Positions 1-7,705 of a stretch of 64,000 nucleotides of DNA are shown here, in pieces (position 1 is the stretch's first letter; every line of letters starts with the position of its first letter). A program made the translations under genes and the position numbers. The notes beneath the pieces are model-generated. The model did no database searches. It saw only the letters and a program-made list of their open reading frames with translations, and was not told the DNA's origin. Source of the stretch: Mycolicibacterium doricum (lineage in GTDB: Bacteria > Actinomycetota > Actinomycetes > Mycobacteriales > Mycobacteriaceae); contig NZ_AP022605.1 in assembly GCF_010728155.1 (NCBI RefSeq), positions 372,001-436,000 of the forward strand, written 5' to 3'.

Positions 1-236
1 TCGACTTCGTCCGCGACCGCGGAATCACGTTTCCCTCCATCTACGACCCGGCGATGCGCACGATGATCGCGTTCGGCGGCAAGTACCCGACCACGGTCAT
101 CCCGTCGACCGTCGTGTTGGACCGCGAGCACCGGGTCGCCGCGGTGTTCCTGCGTGAGCTGCTCGCCGAGGACCTGCAGCCGGTGGTCGAACGCCTCGCG
201 TCCGAACCGGCACCCGAACAGGAGCAGCAGCCGTGA
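1..236 (+). CDS. Thioredoxin-like cytochrome c maturation protein, C-terminal part
   Basis: The window opens inside this gene; 77 C-terminal residues remain, read from base 3 to the TGA at 234-236. They match the end of a TlpA/ResA-type thioredoxin fold: the cis-proline turn is visible in TTVIPSTVVLD, followed by the last strand and helix. The redox CxxC would lie upstream, outside the window. In mycobacteria such a protein precedes ccdA and is thought to keep the haem-binding cysteines of apocytochrome c reduced outside the membrane. Its stop overlaps the GTG of ccdA by 4 bp, so the two are translationally coupled. The assignment rests on fold features and context. Confidence 0.75.
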   Translation, partial: DFVRDRGITFPSIYDPAMRTMIAFGGKYPTTVIPSTVVLDREHRVAAVFLRELLAEDLQPVVERLASEPAPEQEQQP

Positions 237-1054
237 CCGGGTTCGCCGAGATCGCCGCGGCCGGGCCGGTGGCGCTGGCGCTGGCGGTCTGCGTGCTGGC
301 CGGTCTGGTGTCGTTCGCGTCGCCGTGCGTGGTGCCGCTGGTGCCCGGCTACCTGTCGTATCTCGCCGCGGTGGTGGGCGTCGACGACCACGTTCGCCCA
401 AACGAACAAACGGGCGCAAAAGTGCGAGACGGGGCCGCCATTTCGTCGATCTCGGCGGTGCGGACGCGACGGCTCAAGGTCGCTGGCGCCGCCGCGCTGT
501 TCGTCGCCGGCTTCACCGCGGTGTTCCTGCTGGGCACCGTGGCGGTGCTGGGCATGACGACCACGCTGATCACCAATCAACTCCTGCTGCAACGCATCGG
601 CGGCGTCGTCACGATCATCATGGGGCTGGTGTTCGTCGGGCTGATCCCCACTCTGCAACGTCAAGCGCGCTTCACCCCGCGGCAGTTGTCCACCGTCGCG
701 GGTGCGCCGCTGCTGGGCGCGGTATTCGCGCTGGGTTGGACGCCGTGCCTCGGCCCGACGCTGACCGGGGTCATCACCGTCGCGTCGGCGACCGACGGCG
801 CGAGCGTCGCCCGCGGTGTCGCGCTGGTCATCGCCTACTGCCTGGGCCTCGGCATCCCGTTCGTGCTTTTGGCGTTCGGGTCGGCGCGCGCGGTGCAGGG
901 GCTGGGCTGGCTGCGCCGGCACACCCGCACGATCCAGGTGTTCGGGGGCGTGTTGTTGCTGATCGTGGGCACTGCGCTGGTCACCGGACTCTGGAACGAC
1001 TTCGTCGCCTGGGTGCGCGATGCGTTCGTCAGCGATGTCAGGTTGCCGATCTGA
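233..1054 (+). CDS. ccdA: Cytochrome c biogenesis transmembrane protein CcdA
   Basis: A 273-residue polytopic membrane protein of the DsbD-gamma/CcdA family that passes electrons from cytoplasmic thioredoxin across the membrane to the extracytoplasmic thioredoxin of system II. The two conserved cysteines sit in ASPCVVPLVPGY (near residue 27) and GWTPCLGPTLTG (near residue 167). About six hydrophobic segments are visible. GTG start at 233 overlaps the preceding stop; its own TGA overlaps the resB ATG (ATG at 1054). The loop between the first two helices is unusually long and hydrophilic (about residues 50-78), partly from a compositionally different insert at 391-441. Confidence 0.93.
   Translation: MTGFAEIAAAGPVALALAVCVLAGLVSFASPCVVPLVPGYLSYLAAVVGVDDHVRPNEQTGAKVRDGAAISSISAVRTRRLKVAGAAALFVAGFTAVFLLGTVAVLGMTTTLITNQLLLQRIGGVVTIIMGLVFVGLIPTLQRQARFTPRQLSTVAGAPLLGAVFALGWTPCLGPTLTGVITVASATDGASVARGVALVIAYCLGLGIPFVLLAFGSARAVQGLGWLRRHTRTIQVFGGVLLLIVGTALVTGLWNDFVAWVRDAFVSDVRLPI
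391..441. repeat. Short compositionally atypical insert inside ccdA
   Basis: This stretch is richer in A than its surroundings and contains short inverted arms (CGGGCGCAAAAGTGCGAGAC and nearby GTTCGCC...GGGCG). It adds an in-frame hydrophilic stretch (RPNEQTGAKVRDG) to a CcdA loop that is normally short. It resembles small palindromic repeats scattered in mycobacterial genomes, but that likeness is recalled and untested. Confidence 0.3.
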
Positions 1055-2670
1055 TGCGGCGAATGCTCGCCTACGCGCGCAACACCTGGCGGACCCTCAC
1101 CTCCATGGGTACCGCGCTGGTGCTGCTGTTCCTGCTCGCGCTGGCCGCCATCCCGGGCGCCCTGCTGCCGCAGCGCAGCCTCAACGAGGCGAAGGTCGCC
1201 GAGTACATCGCCGATCGCCCCGCCCTTGGTCCGTGGCTGGACCGCCTCCAGGCTTTCGACGTGTTCTCGAGTTTCTGGTTCACGGCGATCTACGTGCTGC
1301 TGTTCATCTCACTCGTCGGCTGCCTGACACCGCGCCTCGTCGAACACGCGAAGAGCCTGCGCGCGGTTCCGGTGCCGGCGCCGCGAAACCTGGGCCGGCT
1401 ACCCAAACACCACACCGCCGAGGTCACCGGCGAGCCGCAGCAGGTGGCGGCCTCGATGAGCGAGGAGCTCAGGGGCTGGCGGAAGGTCATCCGCACCGAG
1501 GGGGAGGCGGCCGGGATATCGGCGGAGAAGGGCTATCTGCGGGAGTTCGGCAACATCGTCTTCCACTTCTCGCTGCTGGGCCTGCTCGTCGCGATCGCCG
1601 CGGGCAAGCTGTTCGGCTACGAGGGCAACGTCATCGTCATCGCCGACGGCGGCCCCGGCTTCTGTTCGGCCTCACCCGCTGCGTTCGACTCGTTCCGCGC
1701 GGGCAACACCGTCGACGGCACCTCGCTGTACCCGATCTGCCTGAAGGTCAACGAGTTCCAGGCCGACTACCTCGACAGCGGTCAGGCCACGTCGTTCTCG
1801 GCGGACATCGAATACCAGGCCGGCGATGATCTGACGACGGGCACATGGCGGCCCTACGAGCTGAAGGTCAACGAGCCGCTGCGCGTCGGCGGTGACCGGG
1901 TGTACCTGCAGGGCCACGGTTACGCACCGACCTTCACCGTCACGTTCCCCGACGGGCAGACCCGGACCCAGACGCTGCAGTGGCGGCCCGACGACCAGAT
2001 CACCTTCCTGTCCTCGGGGGTGATGCGGTTCGACCCGCCAGCGGGCACCTACCCCGACGCCGACGAACGCCGCAAGAACCAGATCGCGATCCAGGGCTTG
2101 TTCGCGCCGACGCAACTGCTGCACGGGAGCCTGCTGTCGTCGAGTTTTCCCGCGATGCGCGATCCCGGCGTCGCGATCGACGTCTACCGCGGTGACACCG
2201 GGCTCGACTCCGGCCGGCCGCAGAACATCTTCTCCCTCGACGAGCGGCTGGTCGGTCAGGGCCGGCTCACCCGCGAAGCCAGGGTGAACCTCAGCGTCGG
2301 CGGCGAAACCCGCCTCGACGACGGCACCGTCGTCCGTTTCGACGGCGCTGCGCCGTTCGTGAACGTGCAGGTCTCGCACGACCCGGCGCAAATGTGGGTG
2401 CTGGTGTTCGCGATGAGCATGATGGCGGGTCTACTGGTGTCGTTGATCGTGCGTCGCCGCCGGGTCTGGGTTCGGATCACGCCGGCGCATCCGGGTACCG
2501 TTGGCGTCGAATTCGGCGGGTTGGCCCGTACCGACAACTCCGGGTGGGGCGAGGAGTTCGAGCGGTTGACGGTGCGGCTGTTGGCCGGCCACCCCGACGC
2601 TGGTCACACCGACACGCAAGCCGACGCCGTGTCAGGAGCCGAAGCCGTGTCAGGAGAGAGAGTCACATGA
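1054..2670 (+). CDS. resB: Cytochrome c biogenesis protein ResB
   Basis: A 538-residue ResB/Ccs1 protein, half of the system II haem lyase that exports haem and attaches it to CxxCH motifs of apocytochrome c. Three hydrophobic segments lie near residues 18-36, 70-90 and 170-190, a large extracytoplasmic domain follows, and a final helix sits near 450-470 (WVLVFAMSMMAGLLVSLIV), the usual ResB layout. The ATG at 1054 overlaps the ccdA stop; a longer in-frame reading toward 154 is only open frame over ccdA. The stop overlaps the ccsB ATG. The tail after about residue 480 is acidic and repetitive (DAVSGAEAVSG). Confidence 0.93.
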   Translation: MRRMLAYARNTWRTLTSMGTALVLLFLLALAAIPGALLPQRSLNEAKVAEYIADRPALGPWLDRLQAFDVFSSFWFTAIYVLLFISLVGCLTPRLVEHAKSLRAVPVPAPRNLGRLPKHHTAEVTGEPQQVAASMSEELRGWRKVIRTEGEAAGISAEKGYLREFGNIVFHFSLLGLLVAIAAGKLFGYEGNVIVIADGGPGFCSASPAAFDSFRAGNTVDGTSLYPICLKVNEFQADYLDSGQATSFSADIEYQAGDDLTTGTWRPYELKVNEPLRVGGDRVYLQGHGYAPTFTVTFPDGQTRTQTLQWRPDDQITFLSSGVMRFDPPAGTYPDADERRKNQIAIQGLFAPTQLLHGSLLSSSFPAMRDPGVAIDVYRGDTGLDSGRPQNIFSLDERLVGQGRLTREARVNLSVGGETRLDDGTVVRFDGAAPFVNVQVSHDPAQMWVLVFAMSMMAGLLVSLIVRRRRVWVRITPAHPGTVGVEFGGLARTDNSGWGEEFERLTVRLLAGHPDAGHTDTQADAVSGAEAVSGERVT

Positions 2671-3698
2671 ACAGTCCCGACATCGACCTCGGTCTGGCCC
2701 GGTTTTCCGATTGGGCGTTCACCTCATCGGTCCTGGTCCTGGTGGGGGCGATGCTGCTGCTCGCCGTCGAACTGGCCTACAGCCGCAGCCGCGGGGTCGC
2801 CAACCGTGAGCTGATCGGCGCCGGAGCCGCCCCGGCGGCGACATCGGGTCTAGCCGCCCCGGCGGCGACATCGGGTCGCACCATCGGCGCCGACAGCGCG
2901 GGCCCGGGCGTCGTCGCCGACGTCCCCAAGCGTCCGCTCGGCGAGCGGATCGGTTCGTCGGGCGTGGCGCTGGTCTACGTGGGCACCGGGTTGCTGCTGG
3001 CCTGCATCGTGCTGCGCGGCCTGTCCACCTCACGGGTCCCGTGGGGCAACATGTACGAGTTCATCAACCTGACGTCGTTCTGCGGGCTGGTCGCCGCCGC
3101 GGTGGTGCTGCGCCGGCCCCAGTACCGCGCGCTGTGGGTGTTCGTCCTGGTGCCGGTCCTGATCCTGCTGACGGTGTCGGGTCGGTGGCTCTACTCGCAC
3201 GCCGCGCCGGTCATGCCGGCGTTGCAGTCGTACTGGCTGCCTATCCACGTGTCGGTGGTCAGTCTCGGCTCCGGGGTGTTCCTCGTGGGCGGCGTCGCCA
3301 GCATTCTGTTCCTGGTCAAGATGTCGCGGTTCGGCCAGCCCGAGAACGACGGGATGGTGTCGCGGGTGGTGCAGCGGCTGCCCGACGCGCAGACCCTCGA
3401 CCGGATCGCATACCGCACGACGATCTTCGCGTTCCCCGTCTTCGGGTTCGGCGTGATCTTCGGTGCCATCTGGGCCGAGGAGGCGTGGGGCCGCTACTGG
3501 GGCTGGGACCCCAAGGAGACGGTGTCGTTCATCGCCTGGGTGGTCTACGCCGCCTACCTGCACGCCCGCTCGACCGCGGGATGGCGCGACCGCAAGGCCG
3601 CGTGGATCAATGTGGCCGGGTTCACCGCGATGGTGTTCAACCTGTTCTTCATCAACCTCGTCACCGTCGGCCTGCACTCCTACGCCGGGGTCGGCTGA
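2667..3698 (+). CDS. ccsB: Cytochrome c biogenesis protein CcsB/CcsA
   Basis: A 343-residue haem-handling membrane protein, partner of ResB in the system II cytochrome c synthase. The tryptophan-rich WWD signature is present as WGRYWGWDPKETVSF near residue 277, with several helices before it and two after. The ATG at 2667 overlaps the resB TGA; the stop overlaps the next ATG, so four genes are coupled by 4-bp or 1-bp overlaps. The segment after the first helix (about residues 50-75) is a variable hydrophilic loop containing a 27-bp in-frame duplication. Mycobacterial annotation often calls this gene ccsA. Confidence 0.94.
   Translation: MNSPDIDLGLARFSDWAFTSSVLVLVGAMLLLAVELAYSRSRGVANRELIGAGAAPAATSGLAAPAATSGRTIGADSAGPGVVADVPKRPLGERIGSSGVALVYVGTGLLLACIVLRGLSTSRVPWGNMYEFINLTSFCGLVAAAVVLRRPQYRALWVFVLVPVLILLTVSGRWLYSHAAPVMPALQSYWLPIHVSVVSLGSGVFLVGGVASILFLVKMSRFGQPENDGMVSRVVQRLPDAQTLDRIAYRTTIFAFPVFGFGVIFGAIWAEEAWGRYWGWDPKETVSFIAWVVYAAYLHARSTAGWRDRKAAWINVAGFTAMVFNLFFINLVTVGLHSYAGVG
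2825..2877. repeat. 27-bp in-frame tandem duplication in ccsB
   Basis: A 26-base block at 2825-2850 recurs exactly at 2852-2877, a period of 27 bases (nine codons), duplicating an Ala/Pro/Thr/Ser/Gly peptide in a hydrophilic loop between membrane helices. The reading frame is kept. Confidence 0.9.
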
Positions 3699-4855
3699 TG
3701 GGTGACCACTCGGCGGGTGGGTTCCGGGCTCAGCAGCGGTTCCGCGACCCGGCGGCCGTCGAGCCGCAGGTGCCGCCGGAGTGGTCGGCCCCCACCCCGC
3801 CGGATGGCATCCCCGTCGTCGACCCGGCCGCCGTGGCCCCCACCCGGCCGGTCGCCGAACCCCCGCGACCGGTCTCGCATCCGGTGTCGCAACCGCTGCC
3901 CGTACCGCCGACGCCGTACCTGGATCTGTCGACGGTGGCGCTGCTGGGCCGGCCCAAACAGGCGCCCTCGCACGGGTGGCGCAAGTGGCTGTACCTGGCG
4001 ACGTTCCAACTGGTCAACATCGGTGAGAGCCGGGAGGCCGCACAGCAGGACAGCCTCGTCGCACGGGTGAAGCAACCGCTGGCCGGCTGCTATCGCATCG
4101 CAGTGCTCTCGCTGAAGGGCGGCGTCGGGAAGACCACGATCACCGCCACCCTGGGCGCCACTTTCGCCTCGATCCGCGGGGACCGCGTGGTGGCCGTCGA
4201 CGCCAACCCCGACCGGGGGACGTTGAGCCAGAAGGTGCCGTTGGAGACGACGGCGACGGTGCGTCACCTGCTCCGCGACGCCGAGGGTATCGAGCGCTAC
4301 AGCGACGTTCGCGCCTACACCTCACAGGGGTCGAGCCGGCTCGAGGTGCTCGCCTCGGAGACCGACCCGGCGGTGTCGGAGGCTTTCAGCTCCGACGACT
4401 ACACCCGCACACTCGAGGTGCTCGAACGGTTCTACAGCCTGGTCCTCACCGACTGCGGGACCGGTCTGATGCACTCGGCGATGACGTCGGTGCTTGCGCA
4501 CGCCGACGTGCTGGTGGTGATCAGTTCCGGCTCGGTCGACGGGGCGCGCAGCGCCTCAGCCACCCTGGACTGGCTCGACGCGCATGGCCACCAGGCGTTG
4601 GTGGCCAACGCGATCGCCGTCATCAACGCGGTGCGGCCGCGGTCGGGCAAGGTCGATCTGCAGAAGGTCTCCGACCACTTCTCGCGGCGGTGCCGCGCGG
4701 TGCAGGTGGTGCCGTTCGATCCGCATCTGGAAGAGGGCGCGGAGATCAGCCTGGACCGCCTCAAGCCCGCGACGCGGCAGGCGCTGCTGGAACTGGCGGG
4801 TGTGGTGGCCGACGGATTCGCCGGCGCCGTCCGCCGCGACGACGACCGCGGGTAG
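3698..4855 (+). CDS. MinD/ParA-like P-loop ATPase
   Basis: A 385-residue protein: a Pro-rich, low-complexity N-terminal third (to about residue 75) followed by a SIMIBI ATPase. The deviant Walker A LKGGVGKTT lies near residue 138 and an aspartate-rich DANPDRGTLS follows at about 168. C-terminal regions VLTDCGTGL and DVLVVISSG match the Walker B and switch areas of MinD/EspI-type proteins. ATG at 3698 overlaps the ccsB stop by one base. Its fixed place behind the cytochrome c genes in mycobacteria is known; its role is not. Membrane-associated partitioning or an assembly ATPase is only an inference. Confidence 0.82.
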   Translation: MGDHSAGGFRAQQRFRDPAAVEPQVPPEWSAPTPPDGIPVVDPAAVAPTRPVAEPPRPVSHPVSQPLPVPPTPYLDLSTVALLGRPKQAPSHGWRKWLYLATFQLVNIGESREAAQQDSLVARVKQPLAGCYRIAVLSLKGGVGKTTITATLGATFASIRGDRVVAVDANPDRGTLSQKVPLETTATVRHLLRDAEGIERYSDVRAYTSQGSSRLEVLASETDPAVSEAFSSDDYTRTLEVLERFYSLVLTDCGTGLMHSAMTSVLAHADVLVVISSGSVDGARSASATLDWLDAHGHQALVANAIAVINAVRPRSGKVDLQKVSDHFSRRCRAVQVVPFDPHLEEGAEISLDRLKPATRQALLELAGVVADGFAGAVRRDDDRG

Positions 4856-4872
4856 CGCCGCCCGACGCGGGG

Positions 4873-5037
4873 CTACTGCCGCGGGTTGTTGTCGTCCTGG
4901 CCGAGGCGCCGGAGAAAATCCGGGTCGTCGTCGGGCCCGATCACACGCCGCTGCGGCCGGGTCGCGCTGACCCGCATGAGACGCCAGCCGATGTAGACCG
5001 AGCCGGCCAGAACCAGTATCAGGAGCAAATACGCCAC
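4873..5037 (-). CDS. Small single-pass membrane protein
   Basis: A 54-residue reading frame on the minus strand, GTG at 5037 to TAG at 4873. A clear Shine-Dalgarno AGGAGG (5043-5048) lies 5 nt before the GTG. The N-terminus is one membrane helix (about residues 2-18, VAYLLLILVLAGSVYIGW) and the rest is a charged cytoplasmic tail with a DDDPDFLRRLGQDD acidic patch. It occupies the position of the small conserved Rv0530A-type gene between the MinD-like ATPase and the DUF4229 gene, and is divergent from the latter. No function is assigned. Confidence 0.72.
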   Translation of the reverse strand: MAYLLLILVLAGSVYIGWRLMRVSATRPQRRVIGPDDDPDFLRRLGQDDNNPRQ

Positions 5038-5071
5038 TCAAACCTCCTGCCATCGAATATACGCGCGTCGG

Positions 5072-5077
5072 TACGCT
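5072..5077 (+). promoter_or_regulatory. -10 element for a leaderless transcript
   Basis: TACGCT fits TANNNT and ends 7 nt before the GTG at 5085, the spacing expected if transcription starts at the start codon. No Shine-Dalgarno precedes that GTG. Confidence 0.5.
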
Positions 5078-5084
5078 CGGGTGC

Positions 5085-5402
5085 GTGTCAGAAGGTCGGC
5101 AGGGTCCACGTCTCGTTGCCGATGTGCTCGTCTACGTCGCAGCCCGCTTGTTACTGGTGGCGGCGCTCGCGGCGGCGATCTTGGGTGTCGGCCATCTGCT
5201 CGGTTTGCGGGAGTTCCCGTTGGTCATCGCGGTCCTGTTCGCCCTCGTGATCGCGCTGCCCCTGGGTATCTGGCTGTTCGCGCCGCTGCGGCAGCGGGCG
5301 ACCGCGAGCATCGCCGCGTTCGACGCGCAGCGGCGCAAGGACCGAGAACAGCTGCAGGCTCGTCTGCGCGGCGAAGACCCGCCCGGTGACGCCGAGGCAT
5401 GA
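5085..5402 (+). CDS. Two-helix membrane protein, DUF4229-like
   Basis: A 105-residue protein with two adjacent membrane helices (about residues 14-36 and 45-68) and a charged, probably coiled C-terminal tail (QRRKDREQLQARLRGEDP). This architecture and the position after the MinD-like ATPase fit the mycobacterial Rv0531/DUF4229 family, whose function is unknown. GTG at 5085 is preceded by a TACGCT hexamer rather than a ribosome site, suggesting a leaderless mRNA. The stop overlaps an ATG that opens a remnant aminotransferase tail. Confidence 0.75.
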   Translation: MSEGRQGPRLVADVLVYVAARLLLVAALAAAILGVGHLLGLREFPLVIAVLFALVIALPLGIWLFAPLRQRATASIAAFDAQRRKDREQLQARLRGEDPPGDAEA

Positions 5403-5578
5403 CGCCACACGCTCGGGCGCAGGCCGGGGCGGTCCGGCTCGGGTTCCATATCTCCAACACCTACGACATCTCCAACACCTACGACATCTCCAACACCTAC
5501 GACATCTCCAACACCTATGACACCGCCGACGGCCTCGACCGGTTGCTCGACGACCTCGCTGAGCCGTCGCCGGCATAA
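5399..5578 (+). pseudogene. Remnant C-terminus of a class V aminotransferase with repeat expansion
   Basis: An open frame of 59 codons begins at ATG 5399, overlapping the previous stop. Its sequence AGAVRLGFHISNTYD...DTADGLDRLLDDLA looks like the last strand and helix of a class V (cysteine-desulfurase-like) aminotransferase, where a sequence of the type VRxGxHxYNT-ADVDRLLxAL ends the fold. Everything upstream of that tail (about 350 residues) is missing. Inside it the hexapeptide ISNTYD is present four times. It could be translated as a short chimeric peptide, but a deletion remnant is the simpler reading. Confidence 0.5.
5448..5519. repeat. 18-bp minisatellite, four units
   Basis: Four consecutive 18-base units of the form ACATCTCCAACACCTACG fill 5448-5519; the first differs at one base and the last ends in TATG. 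The period is six codons, so the frame is preserved (ISNTYD repeated). The unit number could vary between strains by slippage. Confidence 0.95.
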
Positions 5579-5608
5579 CCGGGTGAGCAGCTGGGTAGCT
5601 GTCTGATC

Positions 5609-5914
5609 ATGACCAATGCCAAGGGCCTTTACGAGCAGTGGATCACCCGGTTGTGGGCCGCAGAGCCCGTCGCCTGACCGGGAGGTGCACGGCCCGCCGA
5701 GCTCCAAGCGATCATCGACCAGACCCACGAGATGCTCTCGGACCTGACGTTCGAGATCGAGCTGGGGCCGTTCGTCGAAGGCGACATGGTGGCCGGGCGC
5801 TGGCTGGGCAGCGGCGCCAGCGAGCAGGTCCCTGTGCGGTTCACCGGCAACGACATCCTCCGCATCGCCGACGGTAAGTTCGCCGGATACTGGACCGGCA
5901 CGTCGGCGAGTTGA
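5609..5914 (+). pseudogene. SnoaL-like (NTF2 fold) protein, broken
   Basis: ATG at 5609 opens MTNAKGLYEQWITRLW, which stops at TGA 5675-5677. The frame resumes as AELQAIIDQTHEMLSD and continues through GPFVEGDMVAGRWLGSG to TGA 5912-5914, the strand pattern of a SnoaL-like/ester-cyclase protein. Between the parts, about ten conserved residues are missing, and an out-of-frame DREVHGP shows that a one-base loss also occurred near 5690. The gene therefore looks inactivated by a small deletion plus a frameshift. Members of this family are usually about 110-140 residues. Confidence 0.6.
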
Positions 5915-5980
5915 CCTGCGGGGACAACGTCATCGGCTGCCAAACCCGGCTATCGGGAATCCTGCAAGCGTCGTGACGCC

Positions 5981-6850
5981 TCAACCGAAGGCGAGCGCGA
6001 GCGCGACGGCCACCGCCCAGACCAGCATGGCGAGCCCGGTGTCGCGGAGCACCGGGATCAGCTCGTTGCCGCCGAGCCCACCGCGCACCGGACGGGCGGC
6101 CCGCACCGCCAGCGGCAGTGCCACCAGCCCGACCGCACACCAGGGCGTGGCGAGCATAAGCACAAGCGTGAGCACCAGCGCGGTGCTCAGCAGCGCCTGA
6201 TACAGCAGCCGGGTGCGGGCGTCGCCGAGACGCACGGCCAGGGTGATCTTGCCCGATTCTCGGTCGGTCGGGATGTCCCGGAGGTTGTTGGCGACCAGCA
6301 CCGCCGACGACAGTGCACCCATCGCGACGGCGAGCGCGAGCCCGACCCAGTCGGCGCGCAGCGCCTGGGTGTACTGGGTGCCCAGCACGGCGACCAGCCC
6401 GAAGAAGACGAACACCGCAATCTCACCGAGCCCGATGTAGCCGTAGGGCTTCGAGCCGCCGGTGTAGAGCCACGCGCCCGCGATGCACACGGCGCCGACG
6501 GCGATCAGCCACGGTGCGCTGGCCACCGCGAGGACCAGTCCGGCCACCGCGCCGACGGCCAGGCTGGCGATCGCCGCGGTGAGCACCGCACGCGGCGACG
6601 CCAGCTTGGATCCGACGAGGCGCAGCGGACCGGCCCGTACGTCGTCGGTGCCGCGGATGCCGTCGGAGTAGTCGTTGGCGTAGTTGACCCCCACGATCAG
6701 CGCGACGGCAACGACGAACGCCAGCAGCGCCTTCCACCACACCGCGCCGTCCAACCACGCGGCGCCCCCGGTGCCTGCGATCACCGGTGCGATTGCGTTG
6801 GGCAACGTGCGGGGGCGAGCGCCCTCGACCCATTCGGCGAACCCTGCCAC
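5981..6850 (-). CDS. menA: 1,4-dihydroxy-2-naphthoate polyprenyltransferase MenA
   Basis: A 289-residue UbiA-family membrane prenyltransferase that joins the polyprenyl tail to 1,4-dihydroxy-2-naphthoate to give demethylmenaquinone. The first Asp-rich motif is [12 protein letters not shown] (near residue 55) and a second appears as [14 protein letters not shown] (near 185); about eight hydrophobic helices are visible. GTG at 6850 ([18 protein letters not shown]) matches the family N-terminus; a longer open frame extends upstream over the divergent mtnP gene and is not coding. It lies apart from the main men cluster, as in other mycobacteria. Confidence 0.95.
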   Translation of the reverse strand: MAGFAEWVEGARPRTLPNAIAPVIAGTGGAAWLDGAVWWKALLAFVVAVALIVGVNYANDYSDGIRGTDDVRAGPLRLVGSKLASPRAVLTAAIASLAVGAVAGLVLAVASAPWLIAVGAVCIAGAWLYTGGSKPYGYIGLGEIAVFVFFGLVAVLGTQYTQALRADWVGLALAVAMGALSSAVLVANNLRDIPTDRESGKITLAVRLGDARTRLLYQALLSTALVLTLVLMLATPWCAVGLVALPLAVRAARPVRGGLGGNELIPVLRDTGLAMLVWAVAVALALAFG

Positions 6851-6910
6851 GAGCGCAATCGTCGCACGTCTGGTGGCGACGGCCCCGTCGTCACCCCGTG
6901 GGAGATGGGC

Positions 6911-7705
6911 ATGGACGACAATGGACCGATGCTGGGAGTGATCGGTGGTAGCGGCTTCTACTCGTTCTTCGGCCCGGACGCGCGCAGCGTCATGCTCGAC
7001 ACCCCCTACGGTGCCCCCAGCGCAGCGATCACGGTCGGCACGGTGGGCGAGCACGAGGTCGCGTTCCTGCCCCGGCACGGCGTCGATCACCAGTTCAGCC
7101 CGCACACCGTGCCGTACCGGGCCAACATGTGGGCGCTGCGGGCGTTGGGCGTGCGGCGGATCTTCGGCCCGTGCGCGGTGGGCAGCCTCACCCCGGATCT
7201 CGGCCCGGGCTCGATGGTGGTGCCCGATCAGCTCGTGGACCGCACAAGCGGGCGGGACGACACCTACTTCGACTCCGGCGGCATCCACGTCGGTTTCGCC
7301 GATCCGTACTGCCCCACGCTGCGTGCGGCGGCCGCCGGGCTGCCCGGCGTCGTCGACGGCGGCACCATGGTGGTGATCCAGGGGCCGCGGTTCTCCACCC
7401 GCGCGGAGAGCAAGTGGTTTGCAAGCCAGGGTTTCACCTTGGTCAACATGACCGGCTATCCCGAGGCGGTGCTCGCCAGGGAACTTGAGATGTGTTATGC
7501 CGCAATCGCGTTGGTGACCGATCTGGACGCGGGTATCGGCAGCGGGGAAGGGGTGAAGGCGGTCGACGTGTTCGCCGAGTTCCAGCGCAACCTCGTACCG
7601 TTCAAGAAGGTCGTGCACGAGGCGATCGATCAGGTGGCCGTCGAACGGACCTGTGAGCACTGCCTGCCGCACGAAGGCGCGACACTGCCGATCGAGTTGC
7701 CGTGA
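6911..7705 (+). CDS. mtnP: S-methyl-5'-thioadenosine phosphorylase
   Basis: A 264-residue trimeric-type purine nucleoside phosphorylase that splits methylthioadenosine with phosphate, feeding methionine salvage. The phosphate loop is [11 protein letters not shown] at the N-terminus, with PRHG near residue 56 and the substrate region [20 protein letters not shown] near 185. ATG at 6911 is preferred because GGGAG (6900-6904) is 6 nt upstream; the in-frame ATG at 6905 leaves no spacing. The TGA overlaps the GTG of the galE-like gene by 4 bp. Confidence 0.92.
   Translation: MDDNGPMLGVIGGSGFYSFFGPDARSVMLDTPYGAPSAAITVGTVGEHEVAFLPRHGVDHQFSPHTVPYRANMWALRALGVRRIFGPCAVGSLTPDLGPGSMVVPDQLVDRTSGRDDTYFDSGGIHVGFADPYCPTLRAAAAGLPGVVDGGTMVVIQGPRFSTRAESKWFASQGFTLVNMTGYPEAVLARELEMCYAAIALVTDLDAGIGSGEGVKAVDVFAEFQRNLVPFKKVVHEAIDQVAVERTCEHCLPHEGATLPIELP

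Noticed and set aside
5448..5519. Minus-strand protein with Val-Gly-Val-Gly-Asp repeats
   Set aside because: It arises only from reading the 18-bp minisatellite on the other strand, and its flanks have no coding signature.
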